A stretch of DNA of 64,000 nt from Halarcobacter sp. (lineage in GTDB: Bacteria > Campylobacterota > Campylobacteria > Campylobacterales > Arcobacteraceae), in NCBI GenBank assembly GCA_030145305.1, contig JAQYVX010000001.1:124001-188000 (forward strand). Reading direction: 5' to 3'. Position numbers and translations under genes: made by a program. Shown here one piece after another: positions 49,364 through 58,546 of the stretch. Positions within the stretch are counted from its first letter, which is position 1; each line of letters begins with the position of its first letter. The notes under the pieces were generated by a model. That model did not search any database, was not told the DNA's origin, and saw only the letters and a program-made list of their open reading frames with translations.

Positions 49364-49753
49364 CTTAAAAATAATCCTGAATTCAGAAAGATTAATACAC
49401 AAGAGACGATTCAAAGATTTATAGAATTACTACCTTTAAAACTCAAAAAAGGTATAAAATTTGCATATACAAAAAAACAAATATTATACTTTGTACTAAC
49501 CCACCCTGTTTATAAAATGGAGTTCGAGTATAACAAGAGTTTAATAAATTCACTATTAAAAAAAGCTGCAATAGCGAATGTAGATGAGCTTAAATTCTTT
49601 GTAACTAATAAAATTGAGAAAAAAGAACAAAAAAAAGAACAAAAATTTGAATATTATAAAGAAAGATCTTACGGTATTTTTTCAAATACCATAAAAGACG
49701 AGAGATTATATGAAAGAGTTGAAGAGATAAGAAAAATCATAAAAGGCTCTTAA
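49334..49753 (+). CDS. DUF721/DciA-like small basic protein
   Basis: A 139-residue Lys-rich protein, starting at 49334 or at the Met three codons on. The core (RFIELLPLKLKKGIKFAYTK and ILYFVLTHPVYKMEFEY) fits DUF721, the fold of the DnaB-loading factor DciA, but the match is weak and the C-terminus is a charged tail. Its 3' end overlaps the convergent peptidase gene by 17 bp. Confidence 0.65.
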   Translation: MKKMNEILCHLKNNPEFRKINTQETIQRFIELLPLKLKKGIKFAYTKKQILYFVLTHPVYKMEFEYNKSLINSLLKKAAIANVDELKFFVTNKIEKKEQKKEQKFEYYKERSYGIFSNTIKDERLYERVEEIRKIIKGS

Positions 49754-50327
49754 AAAGCTTTATTCTGCTTTTATAATCCACACAATAAATACTTACAAAA
49801 TTCCAAAAATTTCTAGAATGATTTTTATGTTTTATATGTGCTAATTCATGAATAACCACATATTCAATTATTTCAAGAGGAAACTTACATAAATAAATAT
49901 TAAAATTTAATCCATTTTTATAGTTACAAGAACCCCAAGTATTTTTGTTTTTTCTATATTTAATTGAGCTTGGAAATAAATTCATTTCTAAAGAGTATTT
50001 TTCAACAAGTTTAGGAATAATCTCTTGAGCATTTTTTCTATAAAATTTATCTAATTCTTGTAAATTCATATTCAACTCATATTTCTCTCCTAAAAACCTA
50101 TATTCATTAAGTTCTAAGGCTTTTTTTTCAAGATTTTTTATGCGTTCTTCAATCCACTCTATTTTATTTTCTATAAGTTTTTGGGCATCTTTTTTTGTAA
50201 AGAATATATTTGTAGAAATTTCTAAAAGTAAAGGATTCTTAACTCTTAAATATGTATGCCTATTTTTTATTTTTTTAAGCACCTTAATTTCAACAACTCT
50301 GTTTGATATTTCTCTTGTAAAATTCAT
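49737..50327 (-). CDS. YgjP-like zinc metallopeptidase
   Basis: A 196-residue protein of the YgjP/DUF45 family with the zinc motif HELAHIKHKNHS (about residue 155-166) in the C-terminal half and the lead KNTWGSCNYKNGLNFNIYL. It has no signal peptide. Physiological substrate unknown. It is divergent from aspC and overlaps the gene at 49334 at its 3' end. Confidence 0.88.
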   Translation of the reverse strand: MNFTREISNRVVEIKVLKKIKNRHTYLRVKNPLLLEISTNIFFTKKDAQKLIENKIEWIEERIKNLEKKALELNEYRFLGEKYELNMNLQELDKFYRKNAQEIIPKLVEKYSLEMNLFPSSIKYRKNKNTWGSCNYKNGLNFNIYLCKFPLEIIEYVVIHELAHIKHKNHSRNFWNFVSIYCVDYKSRIKLFKSLL

Positions 50328-50388
50328 TAAAACCTTAAGTAATTTTTAGCTAAAATCATAGCTAAATTTATTAAAGGGATGATAAAAA

Positions 50389-51561
50389 ATGAAAATTGCA
50401 AGAAGAATGGAAAATCTATCTCCATCAGTTACAATGGCAATTACTGCCTTAGCAAGAGAGCTAAAGGCACAAGGTAAAGATATTTTAAGTTTTAGTGCGG
50501 GGGAACCAGATTTTGATACGCCTAATGTTATTAAAGAAACAGCAATTAATGCTATTAAAGATGGTCACACAAAATACACAGCTGTTGAAGGTACGATTGA
50601 AACTAAAAAAGCAATTATCAATAAATTAAAAAAAGATCACGGATTAGAGTATCAGTTAGATGAAATTATTGTATCAAATGGTGCGAAACACTCGCTTTTT
50701 AATCTTTTTCAATGTTTAATTGAAGAAGAAGATGAAGTAATTATTCCAGCTCCATATTGGGTAACATATCCAGAACAAGTAAAATTCTCAAATGGAACTC
50801 CTGTATTTATAGAAACAAATGATTCAACAAATTTTAAAATTTCAGCAGAACAATTAAAAGCGGCAATAAGCCCTAAAACAAAAATATTATTATTAAATAC
50901 TCCTTCAAATCCAACAGGAGCAGTTTATACGAAAGAAGAACTTTTAGCACTTAGTGAAGTGTTAAAAGAAACAGATATTTTAGTTATATCAGATGAAATG
51001 TATGAAAAAATTATGTATGATGGAAAAGAGTTTACAGCAGTTGCTAGCATAAGTGAAGATATGTTTAAAAGAACGATAACAATTAATGGTATTTCAAAAG
51101 CTGTTGCAATGACAGGTTGGAGATATGGATATTTAGCAACTCCACATAAAGCCTTAGTTAAAGCAATGATTAAACTTCAAGGACAAGTTACTTCAAATGT
51201 AAATTCTGTAACATTAGCTGCTGCAATTACTGCTTTAGACGGTAGTGCAAACGCAGATATTGAGATGATGAGAAAAGAGTTTGAAAAAAGAAGAGATATT
51301 GCAGTTTCACAATTTAATGCAATAGAAGGTTTGTCTTGTGTAAAACCTGATGGAGCATTTTATCTTTTCGTAAATATCAAAGAAGTAGATATAGATTCTA
51401 TGCAATTTGCAGCTGATTTACTAGAAGAAGAAGGTGTTGCGGTTGTTCCAGGACTTGCTTTTGGAGCTGAGGGTTACTTTAGATTCTCGTTTGCTACAAG
51501 TTTAGTAAATATTGAAGAAGGTATCCGAAGAATTAAAAATTTTGTGGAAAATAAAAAATAA
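50389..51561 (+). CDS. aspC: Class I aspartate aminotransferase
   Basis: A 390-residue PLP enzyme: substrate loop SAGEPDFDTPN, PNPTG-type LNTPSNPTGA, the PLP lysine in NGISKAVAMTGWRYGY (Lys about 233) and the Arg-bearing RFSFATS near the end. It exchanges aspartate and oxaloacetate/2-oxoglutarate. AAGGGATGATAAAAA precedes the ATG; it is 2 bp from the CDF gene, so they share a transcript. Confidence 0.93.
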   Translation: MKIARRMENLSPSVTMAITALARELKAQGKDILSFSAGEPDFDTPNVIKETAINAIKDGHTKYTAVEGTIETKKAIINKLKKDHGLEYQLDEIIVSNGAKHSLFNLFQCLIEEEDEVIIPAPYWVTYPEQVKFSNGTPVFIETNDSTNFKISAEQLKAAISPKTKILLLNTPSNPTGAVYTKEELLALSEVLKETDILVISDEMYEKIMYDGKEFTAVASISEDMFKRTITINGISKAVAMTGWRYGYLATPHKALVKAMIKLQGQVTSNVNSVTLAAAITALDGSANADIEMMRKEFEKRRDIAVSQFNAIEGLSCVKPDGAFYLFVNIKEVDIDSMQFAADLLEEEGVAVVPGLAFGAEGYFRFSFATSLVNIEEGIRRIKNFVENKK

Positions 51562-51563
51562 TC

Positions 51564-52469
51564 ATGACTCCACAAAAAAAGGCAACCTTAGTATCAAGTA
51601 GTGTTGCGGCTTTACTTATACTAATAAAATTAGTTGTAGGTATAGCAAGTGGCTCAGTTGCAGTTTTAGCCTCTGCTATTGACTCAGTTTTAGATATGTT
51701 TGTATCGGTTTTTAATTATTTTGCAATTAACAATTCAGAAAAACCAGCAGATAGCACTTTTAATTACGGAAGAGGAAAGATTGAAGCTTTAGCTTCTGTA
51801 ATTGAAGGCACTATAATTACAGTTTCAGGGCTATTTTTACTTTACAAAGCAATTGAAAAAGCAATAAAAGGTGAAGTCTCACAATATCTTGGTATCTCAC
51901 TTACTGTTATGATTATTTCATTAATAATTACTATTTCTCTTGTCTTATATTTAAACAAAATAGCACGAGAAACACAAAGTATGGTTATCAAAGCTGATGC
52001 GCTTCATTATAAAACTGACGTTTATTCAAATATCGCAGTTTTAAGTTCACTTATTCTTGTACATTTTACAGGAATAGAATTAGTTGATGTGATTGTAGGT
52101 GGAGGAATTTCTATTTTTATTATCTATTCTGCATACGAACTTATTCAAGAAGGAGTTTTAGTACTTTTAGATAGAGCAGTTGATGAAAAAACTATTAAAG
52201 ATATTGTAAAAATTATTGAAGTTGAAGATAAAGTAAATACGCATCACTTACTAAAAACAAGAGAAGCTGGAAGCCAAACTTTTGTTGAAGTACATTTAGT
52301 TTTTGATTGTATCATTTCATTAATGGATGCACATAGAGTAACAGATAGAATTGAAGATAAAATAAAAATGTTGAACACTAATAGAGAATGGGTTATAAAT
52401 ATCCACATGGATCCATATGATGATTTTGAAATAAATGATAATGGAAATAATACATGTGCAATAAATTAA
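51564..52469 (+). CDS. Cation diffusion facilitator (FieF-like) transporter
   Basis: A 301-residue protein with six membrane helices and the CDF metal sites: SAIDSVLDMF (two Asp) in helix 2 and KADALHYKTDVYSN (HxxxD) in helix 5. The cytosolic domain follows (from about 205) with HHLLKTREAG and VEVHLVFD. Exports Zn2+, Fe2+ or Mn2+ from the cell. It directly follows aspC and overlaps the rhodanese gene by 16 bp. Confidence 0.92.
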   Translation: MTPQKKATLVSSSVAALLILIKLVVGIASGSVAVLASAIDSVLDMFVSVFNYFAINNSEKPADSTFNYGRGKIEALASVIEGTIITVSGLFLLYKAIEKAIKGEVSQYLGISLTVMIISLIITISLVLYLNKIARETQSMVIKADALHYKTDVYSNIAVLSSLILVHFTGIELVDVIVGGGISIFIIYSAYELIQEGVLVLLDRAVDEKTIKDIVKIIEVEDKVNTHHLLKTREAGSQTFVEVHLVFDCIISLMDAHRVTDRIEDKIKMLNTNREWVINIHMDPYDDFEINDNGNNTCAIN

Positions 52470-52888
52470 TTTTTTCTTTTTTGTTATTAACAAGCTCATT
52501 ATTTGCCCAAGTTGATTTCCAAAAAGCAATGCTTTATAAAGCTGACATAAATTCTAAAACAGCTTATGAAATGCAAAAAAAGGGAATCTTGATAATTGAT
52601 GTTAGAACAAAAAGAGAATTTCAAACACTAAGAGCAAAAGATTCTATAAATATTCCAGTATTTTATGAACAAAAAGGGAGAAGAGTTTTTAATAAGAATT
52701 TTGCTCAAGAAGTTTATGCTGCGTTAAATGGTGATTTAAACAAAGAAGCAATTTTAATTTGTAGAAGTGGCTCAAGAACCAAATTAGCTTCTAATCTTCT
52801 TAGCTTTCAAGGCTTTAAAAATGTGTATAATATAAAAAATGGATTTGCTTACGATTGGACAAAAGTAAAACTACCTGTAGAAAAGTAG
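52454..52888 (+). CDS. Exported rhodanese-like protein
   Basis: A 144-residue protein with a signal peptide (residues 1-18, SLFA-QV) and one rhodanese domain: the loop LICRSGSRTKLAS carries the active Cys (about 106) and IDVRTKREF the conserved Asp/Arg. It probably handles periplasmic sulfur transfer. Start overlaps the CDF stop; GGAAATAATAC precedes it. Confidence 0.9.
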   Translation: MCNKLIFSFLLLTSSLFAQVDFQKAMLYKADINSKTAYEMQKKGILIIDVRTKREFQTLRAKDSINIPVFYEQKGRRVFNKNFAQEVYAALNGDLNKEAILICRSGSRTKLASNLLSFQGFKNVYNIKNGFAYDWTKVKLPVEK

Positions 52889-52935
52889 TGTTAAGTACAA
52901 TAAACTAAGATATCCTATGAACTAAGGGAAAGAAT

Positions 52936-55284
52936 ATGAATTATTTAAAAGTACTTGGAGCAAGCGGAAGCAAAACAAAACGTACAGGAACAACATCCTT
53001 TCAAATTTTTAGAGATATTATCGTTGATGCTGGAAATGTAATTAATATATTAGGAGAAGATACTCTTAATATAAACCATATTTTTTTAACTCATTCTCAT
53101 TCTGATCATATAATTGATTTACCTTTTATTGTTGAAGGTTTTTTTGAACGAAGAAGTGAACCTTTAACAGTTTATGCTTCAAAAGAGACTATTGACTCTT
53201 TAAAAAAACATACTTTTAATGATGAAATTTGGCCTAATTTCGCAGAAATAAATATTTTAAACTCAGAAAAAAAATCACTAATATTAAAAGTTATAGAAGA
53301 AGACGAAACTGTAAAAATAGGCAATTATTCTATAACAGCAATTAAAGCAAATCATATTCCAGGAGCCTTTGGATTTAAAGTTTTAAAAAATGACCATAAT
53401 GGATATATCATTAGTGGGGACACTTATATTCAAGATAATTTATGGGAAGTAATAAATAATGATAAGAGAATAAAATTTTTAATTGTAGAGTGTTCTTTTC
53501 CAAGTAAGATGGAAAAGCTTGCATATGATAGTAAGCATTACACGCCTAAAATATTAGCAAATGAACTAAAAAAACTCACAAGAAAAGATATTCAAATATT
53601 TCTTTATCATTTAAAACCTCTATATTTAGATCAAATGATAAATGAGATAAAAGATTATAATATTTTGGGAAATGGTGGGAAAATTCTTGAAGAAAATGAT
53701 GTAATTCATGTTGAAACAGGCTATATAGAATCTGATAAAATCTTTCATGAAAAATTTAAGAGAATTATGGAGATTAATTTAGAACTATCAAATGAACGTG
53801 ATAGTTCTAAATTATTTGAAATGATTCTAACTTTAACAAGGGAACTTACCCATTGTGAAGCAGGAACTTTATATATCATGGGAAAAGAAAAAAAGAATCT
53901 TGAATTTAAAGTTGTCCAAAATGACCCTATGGAGATAAACATGGGAGGAACTAATGACAAAATAACTTGGGATCCTTTACCTCTTTATCTAAAAAATGGT
54001 GAAGAAAATAAAAGTATGGTTGCTGTTGTTTCAGCATTAGAAAAAAAGATTATTAATATTCATAATGCATATAATTGTAAAGAATATGATTTTGAAGGAA
54101 CTAAAAGATTTGACAAATCCACAGGATACAAATCTCAATCAATCTTAGTAATTCCTCTTATAAATCATGAAGACGATGTAATTGGAGTGTTACAACTTAT
54201 TAATAAAACAGAAACCATAGAAAAAGTAATTGCTTTTAATGAAGCAGACGAAACTATTCTTAAAGCACTTGCAGCCCAAGCTGCTATGGCACTTTCAAAT
54301 ACACAATTAATATCAAACTTAGATGATCTTTTAAATGCATTTGTAACTACAATTGGACAAGCAATTGATAAAAAATCAAAACATACAATGAATCATATTG
54401 GAAATGTCTCAAAAGTTGCTAAGTATCTTGCTTATGCAATTCATAATGACCAAACAGTATATAAAGATATTAATTATTCAAAAAATGATTTCAAACAAAT
54501 TAAACTAGCTGCTGCTATGCATGATATTGGTAAAATATCTACTCCTGAATCAATAATGGATAAAGCAACAAAATTAGAAAAAATTGTTGATAGAATTGAA
54601 GATATTAAAACACGATTTGAGATTATAAAAAGAGATTTAGAGATACTACTATTAAAAGAACAAATAACAAAAGAATTATACCTTGAATCACTAGATCAAA
54701 TAAAAGATGATGTTAAATTTATTGAAGAAATAAATATAGGTTCAGAGTTTACTGATCCAGAAAAAATAGAAAGAATTAAATTAATTTCAGAGTATAGTTA
54801 TAATTTTGAAGGCAAAAAAGTAGCATTGTTAAATGAAGATGAAGTTAAAAATCTATCTATAGTTAAAGGAACTTTAACTAATGAAGAAAAAGACATAATG
54901 AATAGTCATGCCCAACTTTCATATGATATGATTAAAACTCTTCCTTTTCCAAAAAAATATAAAAGTGTTTTAAATATTGCTGTTAATCATCATGAAAAAT
55001 TAAATGGCAAAGGTTATCCAAGAAAGTTAAATGAAAAAGATTTAACACTTGAAGACCGTATTATGATTTTAGCAGATATATTTGAAGCCCTGACCGCAAA
55101 AGATAGACCATATAAAGATGCAAAAAAGTTATCAGAAGTATTTAGAATATTATCTAATATGGCAAAAAAGAATGAAATTGATTCAACATTATTGAAATTT
55201 TTTCATCAAAGTCAAGCCTTGCATGATTATGCAAAAGAAGAACTAAGCCCACAACAAATTGACAAAAGTGAAATAAATATATAA
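52936..55284 (+). CDS. Class II cyclic-nucleotide phosphodiesterase-GAF-HD-GYP fusion
   Basis: A 782-residue cytosolic protein. Residues 1-265 are a metallo-beta-lactamase fold with THSHSDHI (about 52-59) and HTFNDEIWPNF, typical of class II 3',5'-cyclic-nucleotide phosphodiesterases. A GAF domain follows (about 275-455), then an HD-GYP domain: HDIGK (about 531) and HHEKLNGKGYP (about 684), interrupted by an insert of about 100 residues. HD-GYP domains hydrolyse c-di-GMP, so the enzyme may join cAMP and c-di-GMP breakdown. Its stop overlaps the cyclase start by 1 bp. Confidence 0.85.
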   Translation: MNYLKVLGASGSKTKRTGTTSFQIFRDIIVDAGNVINILGEDTLNINHIFLTHSHSDHIIDLPFIVEGFFERRSEPLTVYASKETIDSLKKHTFNDEIWPNFAEINILNSEKKSLILKVIEEDETVKIGNYSITAIKANHIPGAFGFKVLKNDHNGYIISGDTYIQDNLWEVINNDKRIKFLIVECSFPSKMEKLAYDSKHYTPKILANELKKLTRKDIQIFLYHLKPLYLDQMINEIKDYNILGNGGKILEENDVIHVETGYIESDKIFHEKFKRIMEINLELSNERDSSKLFEMILTLTRELTHCEAGTLYIMGKEKKNLEFKVVQNDPMEINMGGTNDKITWDPLPLYLKNGEENKSMVAVVSALEKKIINIHNAYNCKEYDFEGTKRFDKSTGYKSQSILVIPLINHEDDVIGVLQLINKTETIEKVIAFNEADETILKALAAQAAMALSNTQLISNLDDLLNAFVTTIGQAIDKKSKHTMNHIGNVSKVAKYLAYAIHNDQTVYKDINYSKNDFKQIKLAAAMHDIGKISTPESIMDKATKLEKIVDRIEDIKTRFEIIKRDLEILLLKEQITKELYLESLDQIKDDVKFIEEINIGSEFTDPEKIERIKLISEYSYNFEGKKVALLNEDEVKNLSIVKGTLTNEEKDIMNSHAQLSYDMIKTLPFPKKYKSVLNIAVNHHEKLNGKGYPRKLNEKDLTLEDRIMILADIFEALTAKDRPYKDAKKLSEVFRILSNMAKKNEIDSTLLKFFHQSQALHDYAKEELSPQQIDKSEINI

Positions 55285-57458
55285 TGAATAAAAGAACTAT
55301 AAAAAAGTTTTTAATCTACTTTAGCCTAGCTTTTATGTTAGCTTTTTTTTTATCACTTTTTTATATATTTTTCCCTAAAGCTCTTGATTCTATAGACAAT
55401 CGATTAAGAGATTACTTTTTTACAATAAGAGGTGAAATACCAAATAGTGACAATGTAATAATAATTGATATAGATGAAAAATCATTACAAACTTTAGGAC
55501 AGTGGCCTTGGTCTAGGAGTAAAGTTGCAAAAATTTTAGAAAATTTGACAAATTCTGGGATAGGAATTATAGGAATTGATATTGTTTTTGCAGAAGAAGA
55601 TAATAGCTCTCCTCATAAAGTTTTTAAAAAATATAATATTAAAAAAGAAGGCATTCCTAATTATGATTTAGAACTAGCACAAATGATTGCAAAAACTCCA
55701 ACAATATTAGGGTACCAATTTGAATTTAAAAAAGATACAGAATATTTAGGGAAAGAAGTTCCTCAAATTCCTGCAATATTTATTGAAAGAAATAAAACTC
55801 TTGGTTCTCATTATTTAATAAATGCTTCAGGTACAATTTTAAATATTCCATTACTACAAAAAAATAGTTATTCAAGTGGATTTTTCAACAATATTCCTGA
55901 TGAGTCAGGTACTGTTAGAAGTGTTCCTTTAGTAATCTCTTTTGAAGATACTATTTATCCTTCACTTACTCTTGAAATATTAAGAATAATTACTAAAACA
56001 AAAAAAGTTGAAATCAACTATAATATAGATGGAATTGTAAATATAGAACTTAATCAAATGAAAATTCCTACAGATAGATATGGCCGGCTTTTAGTTAACT
56101 TTAGAGGAAAAGAAGGAAATTTCAAATATTTTTCTGCAATAGACATAATAAATAATAAAATTGACAGAAAAGAACTTGAAGGAAAAATAGCTTTAATAGG
56201 AACTTCAGCTGCTGGATTACTAGATTTAAGAGCAACCCCTTTTGACTCAGTTTTCCCCGGAGTTGAAGTCCATGCAAATGTTATTGATAACATAATCAAA
56301 GGTGATTTTATTTCAAAAGATTCCTGGGTCGATGGAGCAAATATAGCTATTATATGCTTCTTATCTTTTTCACTTATCTTACTAATTACATATACTCCAT
56401 TTTGGTTAAACCCAATTATATCCTTAGTCTTTATCTCTGGAACTATAATTTTTATTTATCAAGCTTTATTTGCATATGGAATAGTTTTAAATATATTTTT
56501 TCCTCTTTTTACAATTGTATTAGGGACAATTCTAACTACCCTTTTTGATTATTTTTATAGAATAAAACAAGAAGAAGCAATAAAAGAAAAATTTGCTTCA
56601 AAAGTTTCTAAAGCAGTAATGAATAATTTATTAAAAAATATGGAGAGTAATGAATTCCAAGCATTAGAAAAAGAAGTAACTGTATTTTTTAGTGATATTA
56701 GAGGATTTACTAAAATTTCAGAAGAAATGAAAAATGCCAAAAGCTTAATAAAATATTTAAATAAATATATGGAACCTATGAGTAATATTATTAATAAATA
56801 TGAAGGAACAGTTGATAAATATATTGGGGATTCAATTATGGCATATTGGAATGCACCTGTTGATGTACAAAACCATGCAGATAAAGCTCTTGAAGCATCT
56901 CTTGAGCAATTAAAAGAACTTAAAAAGCTAAATAAAGAACTTAAAAAAGAACATAAACCAATTATTGATATAGGGATTGGATTAAACACTGGATTGGCGA
57001 TTGTAGGAGAAATGGGAAGTATTGGAAGAAGTGATTATACGGTAATTGGCGATTCAATTAATTTAGGAGCAAGATTAGAATCTTTGTGTAAATATTATGA
57101 CTCAAGATTAAATATCTCTAATTTTACAAAAAATGCTTTAAAAGGTGAGTATACTTTTAGATTTTTAGATTTAGTAACTGTTAAAGGAAAAGAAAAACCT
57201 GTTGAAATATGGCAAGTTTATTCAAAAGATGATACAAATGATAAGCTCAAAGAAGAATTAAATCTACATCATAAAGCCATAGATTTTTATAAAAATGCAG
57301 ATTTTAATAAAGCTTTAGAAATCTTTGAAAAATTGGAATCAAATGAAAATAAAACAAATAAAAATATTTATAAACTATATATAAACAGATGTAAAAAATA
57401 TATTAATCATCCTCCAAAAAACTTTGATGGTATTTTTGAGCATCAATCAAAAAGCTAA
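55284..57458 (+). CDS. CHASE2-domain class III adenylate/guanylate cyclase
   Basis: A 724-residue membrane protein: one helix (10-30), an extracytoplasmic CHASE2 sensor (35-335), three helices (350-430), and a class III cyclase catalytic domain (460-640) with metal Asp in FFSDIRGFT and KYIGDSIMAYW, and the substrate-specifying DYTVIGDSINLGARLE. A short TPR-like tail ends the protein. The upstream gene encodes a matching cyclic-nucleotide phosphodiesterase, and a FecR protein is convergent. It produces cAMP in response to an external signal (inference). Confidence 0.9.
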   Translation: MNKRTIKKFLIYFSLAFMLAFFLSLFYIFFPKALDSIDNRLRDYFFTIRGEIPNSDNVIIIDIDEKSLQTLGQWPWSRSKVAKILENLTNSGIGIIGIDIVFAEEDNSSPHKVFKKYNIKKEGIPNYDLELAQMIAKTPTILGYQFEFKKDTEYLGKEVPQIPAIFIERNKTLGSHYLINASGTILNIPLLQKNSYSSGFFNNIPDESGTVRSVPLVISFEDTIYPSLTLEILRIITKTKKVEINYNIDGIVNIELNQMKIPTDRYGRLLVNFRGKEGNFKYFSAIDIINNKIDRKELEGKIALIGTSAAGLLDLRATPFDSVFPGVEVHANVIDNIIKGDFISKDSWVDGANIAIICFLSFSLILLITYTPFWLNPIISLVFISGTIIFIYQALFAYGIVLNIFFPLFTIVLGTILTTLFDYFYRIKQEEAIKEKFASKVSKAVMNNLLKNMESNEFQALEKEVTVFFSDIRGFTKISEEMKNAKSLIKYLNKYMEPMSNIINKYEGTVDKYIGDSIMAYWNAPVDVQNHADKALEASLEQLKELKKLNKELKKEHKPIIDIGIGLNTGLAIVGEMGSIGRSDYTVIGDSINLGARLESLCKYYDSRLNISNFTKNALKGEYTFRFLDLVTVKGKEKPVEIWQVYSKDDTNDKLKEELNLHHKAIDFYKNADFNKALEIFEKLESNENKTNKNIYKLYINRCKKYINHPPKNFDGIFEHQSKS

Positions 57459-57472
57459 AACTATTTAGCTTT
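57451..57472. terminator. Bidirectional terminator
   Basis: AAAGCTAAA pairs with TTTAGCTTT around ACTA, spanning the stop codons of the convergent cyclase and FecR genes. Confidence 0.65.
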
Positions 57473-58525
57473 AAATTTAACTTTTTCTACTATTATTTTT
57501 TCCTTTTGAGAAAAAGATTTAAATTCTAAATCTTTTCCTTGCACATCTAATTTAGTATTTTTAATTTTTAAAGTTCCTATTGCATCTTCGATAACACCAC
57601 CTACTTCATGTGTCATTTCTATTTCATTGAAATTATTAATATTTCCAACTAAATTACGAGTTTTACTTGTAGCTGATTCTGTATTAATTATTATTTCACC
57701 TTCAACTGGGTTATCATTTCTATTTTTCCCAAAATCAATACTTAAATCAAAGCTTGCATTTGTTTTATCAAAAGAACTCAAGCCATCCGTTTGTTCCTCT
57801 ATTGTTCCTTTTAATTCTGTAGTATTGTATTCTACTTTATGTCCTTTTGAGAAAGCATTTTCAAGTGAATATCTAATTGATTCTTTTTCAGATATCCATG
57901 AATCATATTTTTTGTCAATTTTCAAACTTTTTATATTGTCAAATGAAAAAGCATTTGACACAATTCCATTATTAATTTTTTTTATTTGTTTTGATTTCAT
58001 TTCAATTAGTAAAGATTCACCAGCTTTTAAAATAATTTGTTCATTTGAAGATAATAAAGTGATTATAATAACACCTTCTGTACAACTTACAATTTCTCTA
58101 TCTTCGTTTAAATCAAATTCTATTTGAGTACCTCTAATCCCAATACTAGCACCTTTTGTTTTTAGAATAAATTTTTCAGGAGCTATTTTTCCAATCTTTC
58201 CACTAATAGTTTTAAAAGTACCTTTGAACATTGAGAATTCTGCTTTTGCATCATTGTTTTTTTCATCATAAAGATAATCATAAACTTGTAGTGAAGATTT
58301 TTCACCTATTGTTATTATAGTTTCATCGTTAAAAAATAATTGAACTTTACTATTTTTCTTTGTTTTTATTTCATCATGCTTTAAAATAATAAACTCTTTT
58401 TCAAGATTATAATTTTTCCCTTCTCTTACAAGAGTTGCTTCACCATTTATGGCAACAACCTTACCTACATTTGCGAATAAATTAATAGATAAAAATATTA
58501 TTAATACTGAAAAAAATCTAAACAT
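57461..58525 (-). CDS. Periplasmic FecR-domain protein
   Basis: A 354-residue protein with a signal peptide (1-18). The FecR domain spans about 20-160 (GKVVAINGEATLVREG, then LFFNDETIITIGEKSSL, KGASIGIRGTQIEF), i.e. the beta-repeat ligand-binding fold. The C-terminal 170 residues are beta-rich without known family. It is followed by a TPR/beta-barrel gene 21 bp upstream on the same strand. FecR proteins with CHASE2 cyclases often act together, so it may modulate that sensor. Confidence 0.85.
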   Translation of the reverse strand: MFRFFSVLIIFLSINLFANVGKVVAINGEATLVREGKNYNLEKEFIILKHDEIKTKKNSKVQLFFNDETIITIGEKSSLQVYDYLYDEKNNDAKAEFSMFKGTFKTISGKIGKIAPEKFILKTKGASIGIRGTQIEFDLNEDREIVSCTEGVIIITLLSSNEQIILKAGESLLIEMKSKQIKKINNGIVSNAFSFDNIKSLKIDKKYDSWISEKESIRYSLENAFSKGHKVEYNTTELKGTIEEQTDGLSSFDKTNASFDLSIDFGKNRNDNPVEGEIIINTESATSKTRNLVGNINNFNEIEMTHEVGGVIEDAIGTLKIKNTKLDVQGKDLEFKSFSQKEKIIVEKVKFKAK

Positions 58526-58546
58526 TTTAAAGCTCCCCCTTTTGTT

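Noticed and set aside
56555-56989. Minus-strand 144-codon frame inside the cyclase gene
   Set aside because: Mirror of the catalytic domain; composition is a typical antisense shadow.
57627-58127. Plus-strand 166-codon frame opposite the FecR gene
   Set aside because: Antisense shadow rich in Ser/Leu/Phe; the minus strand has a signal peptide and FecR domain.
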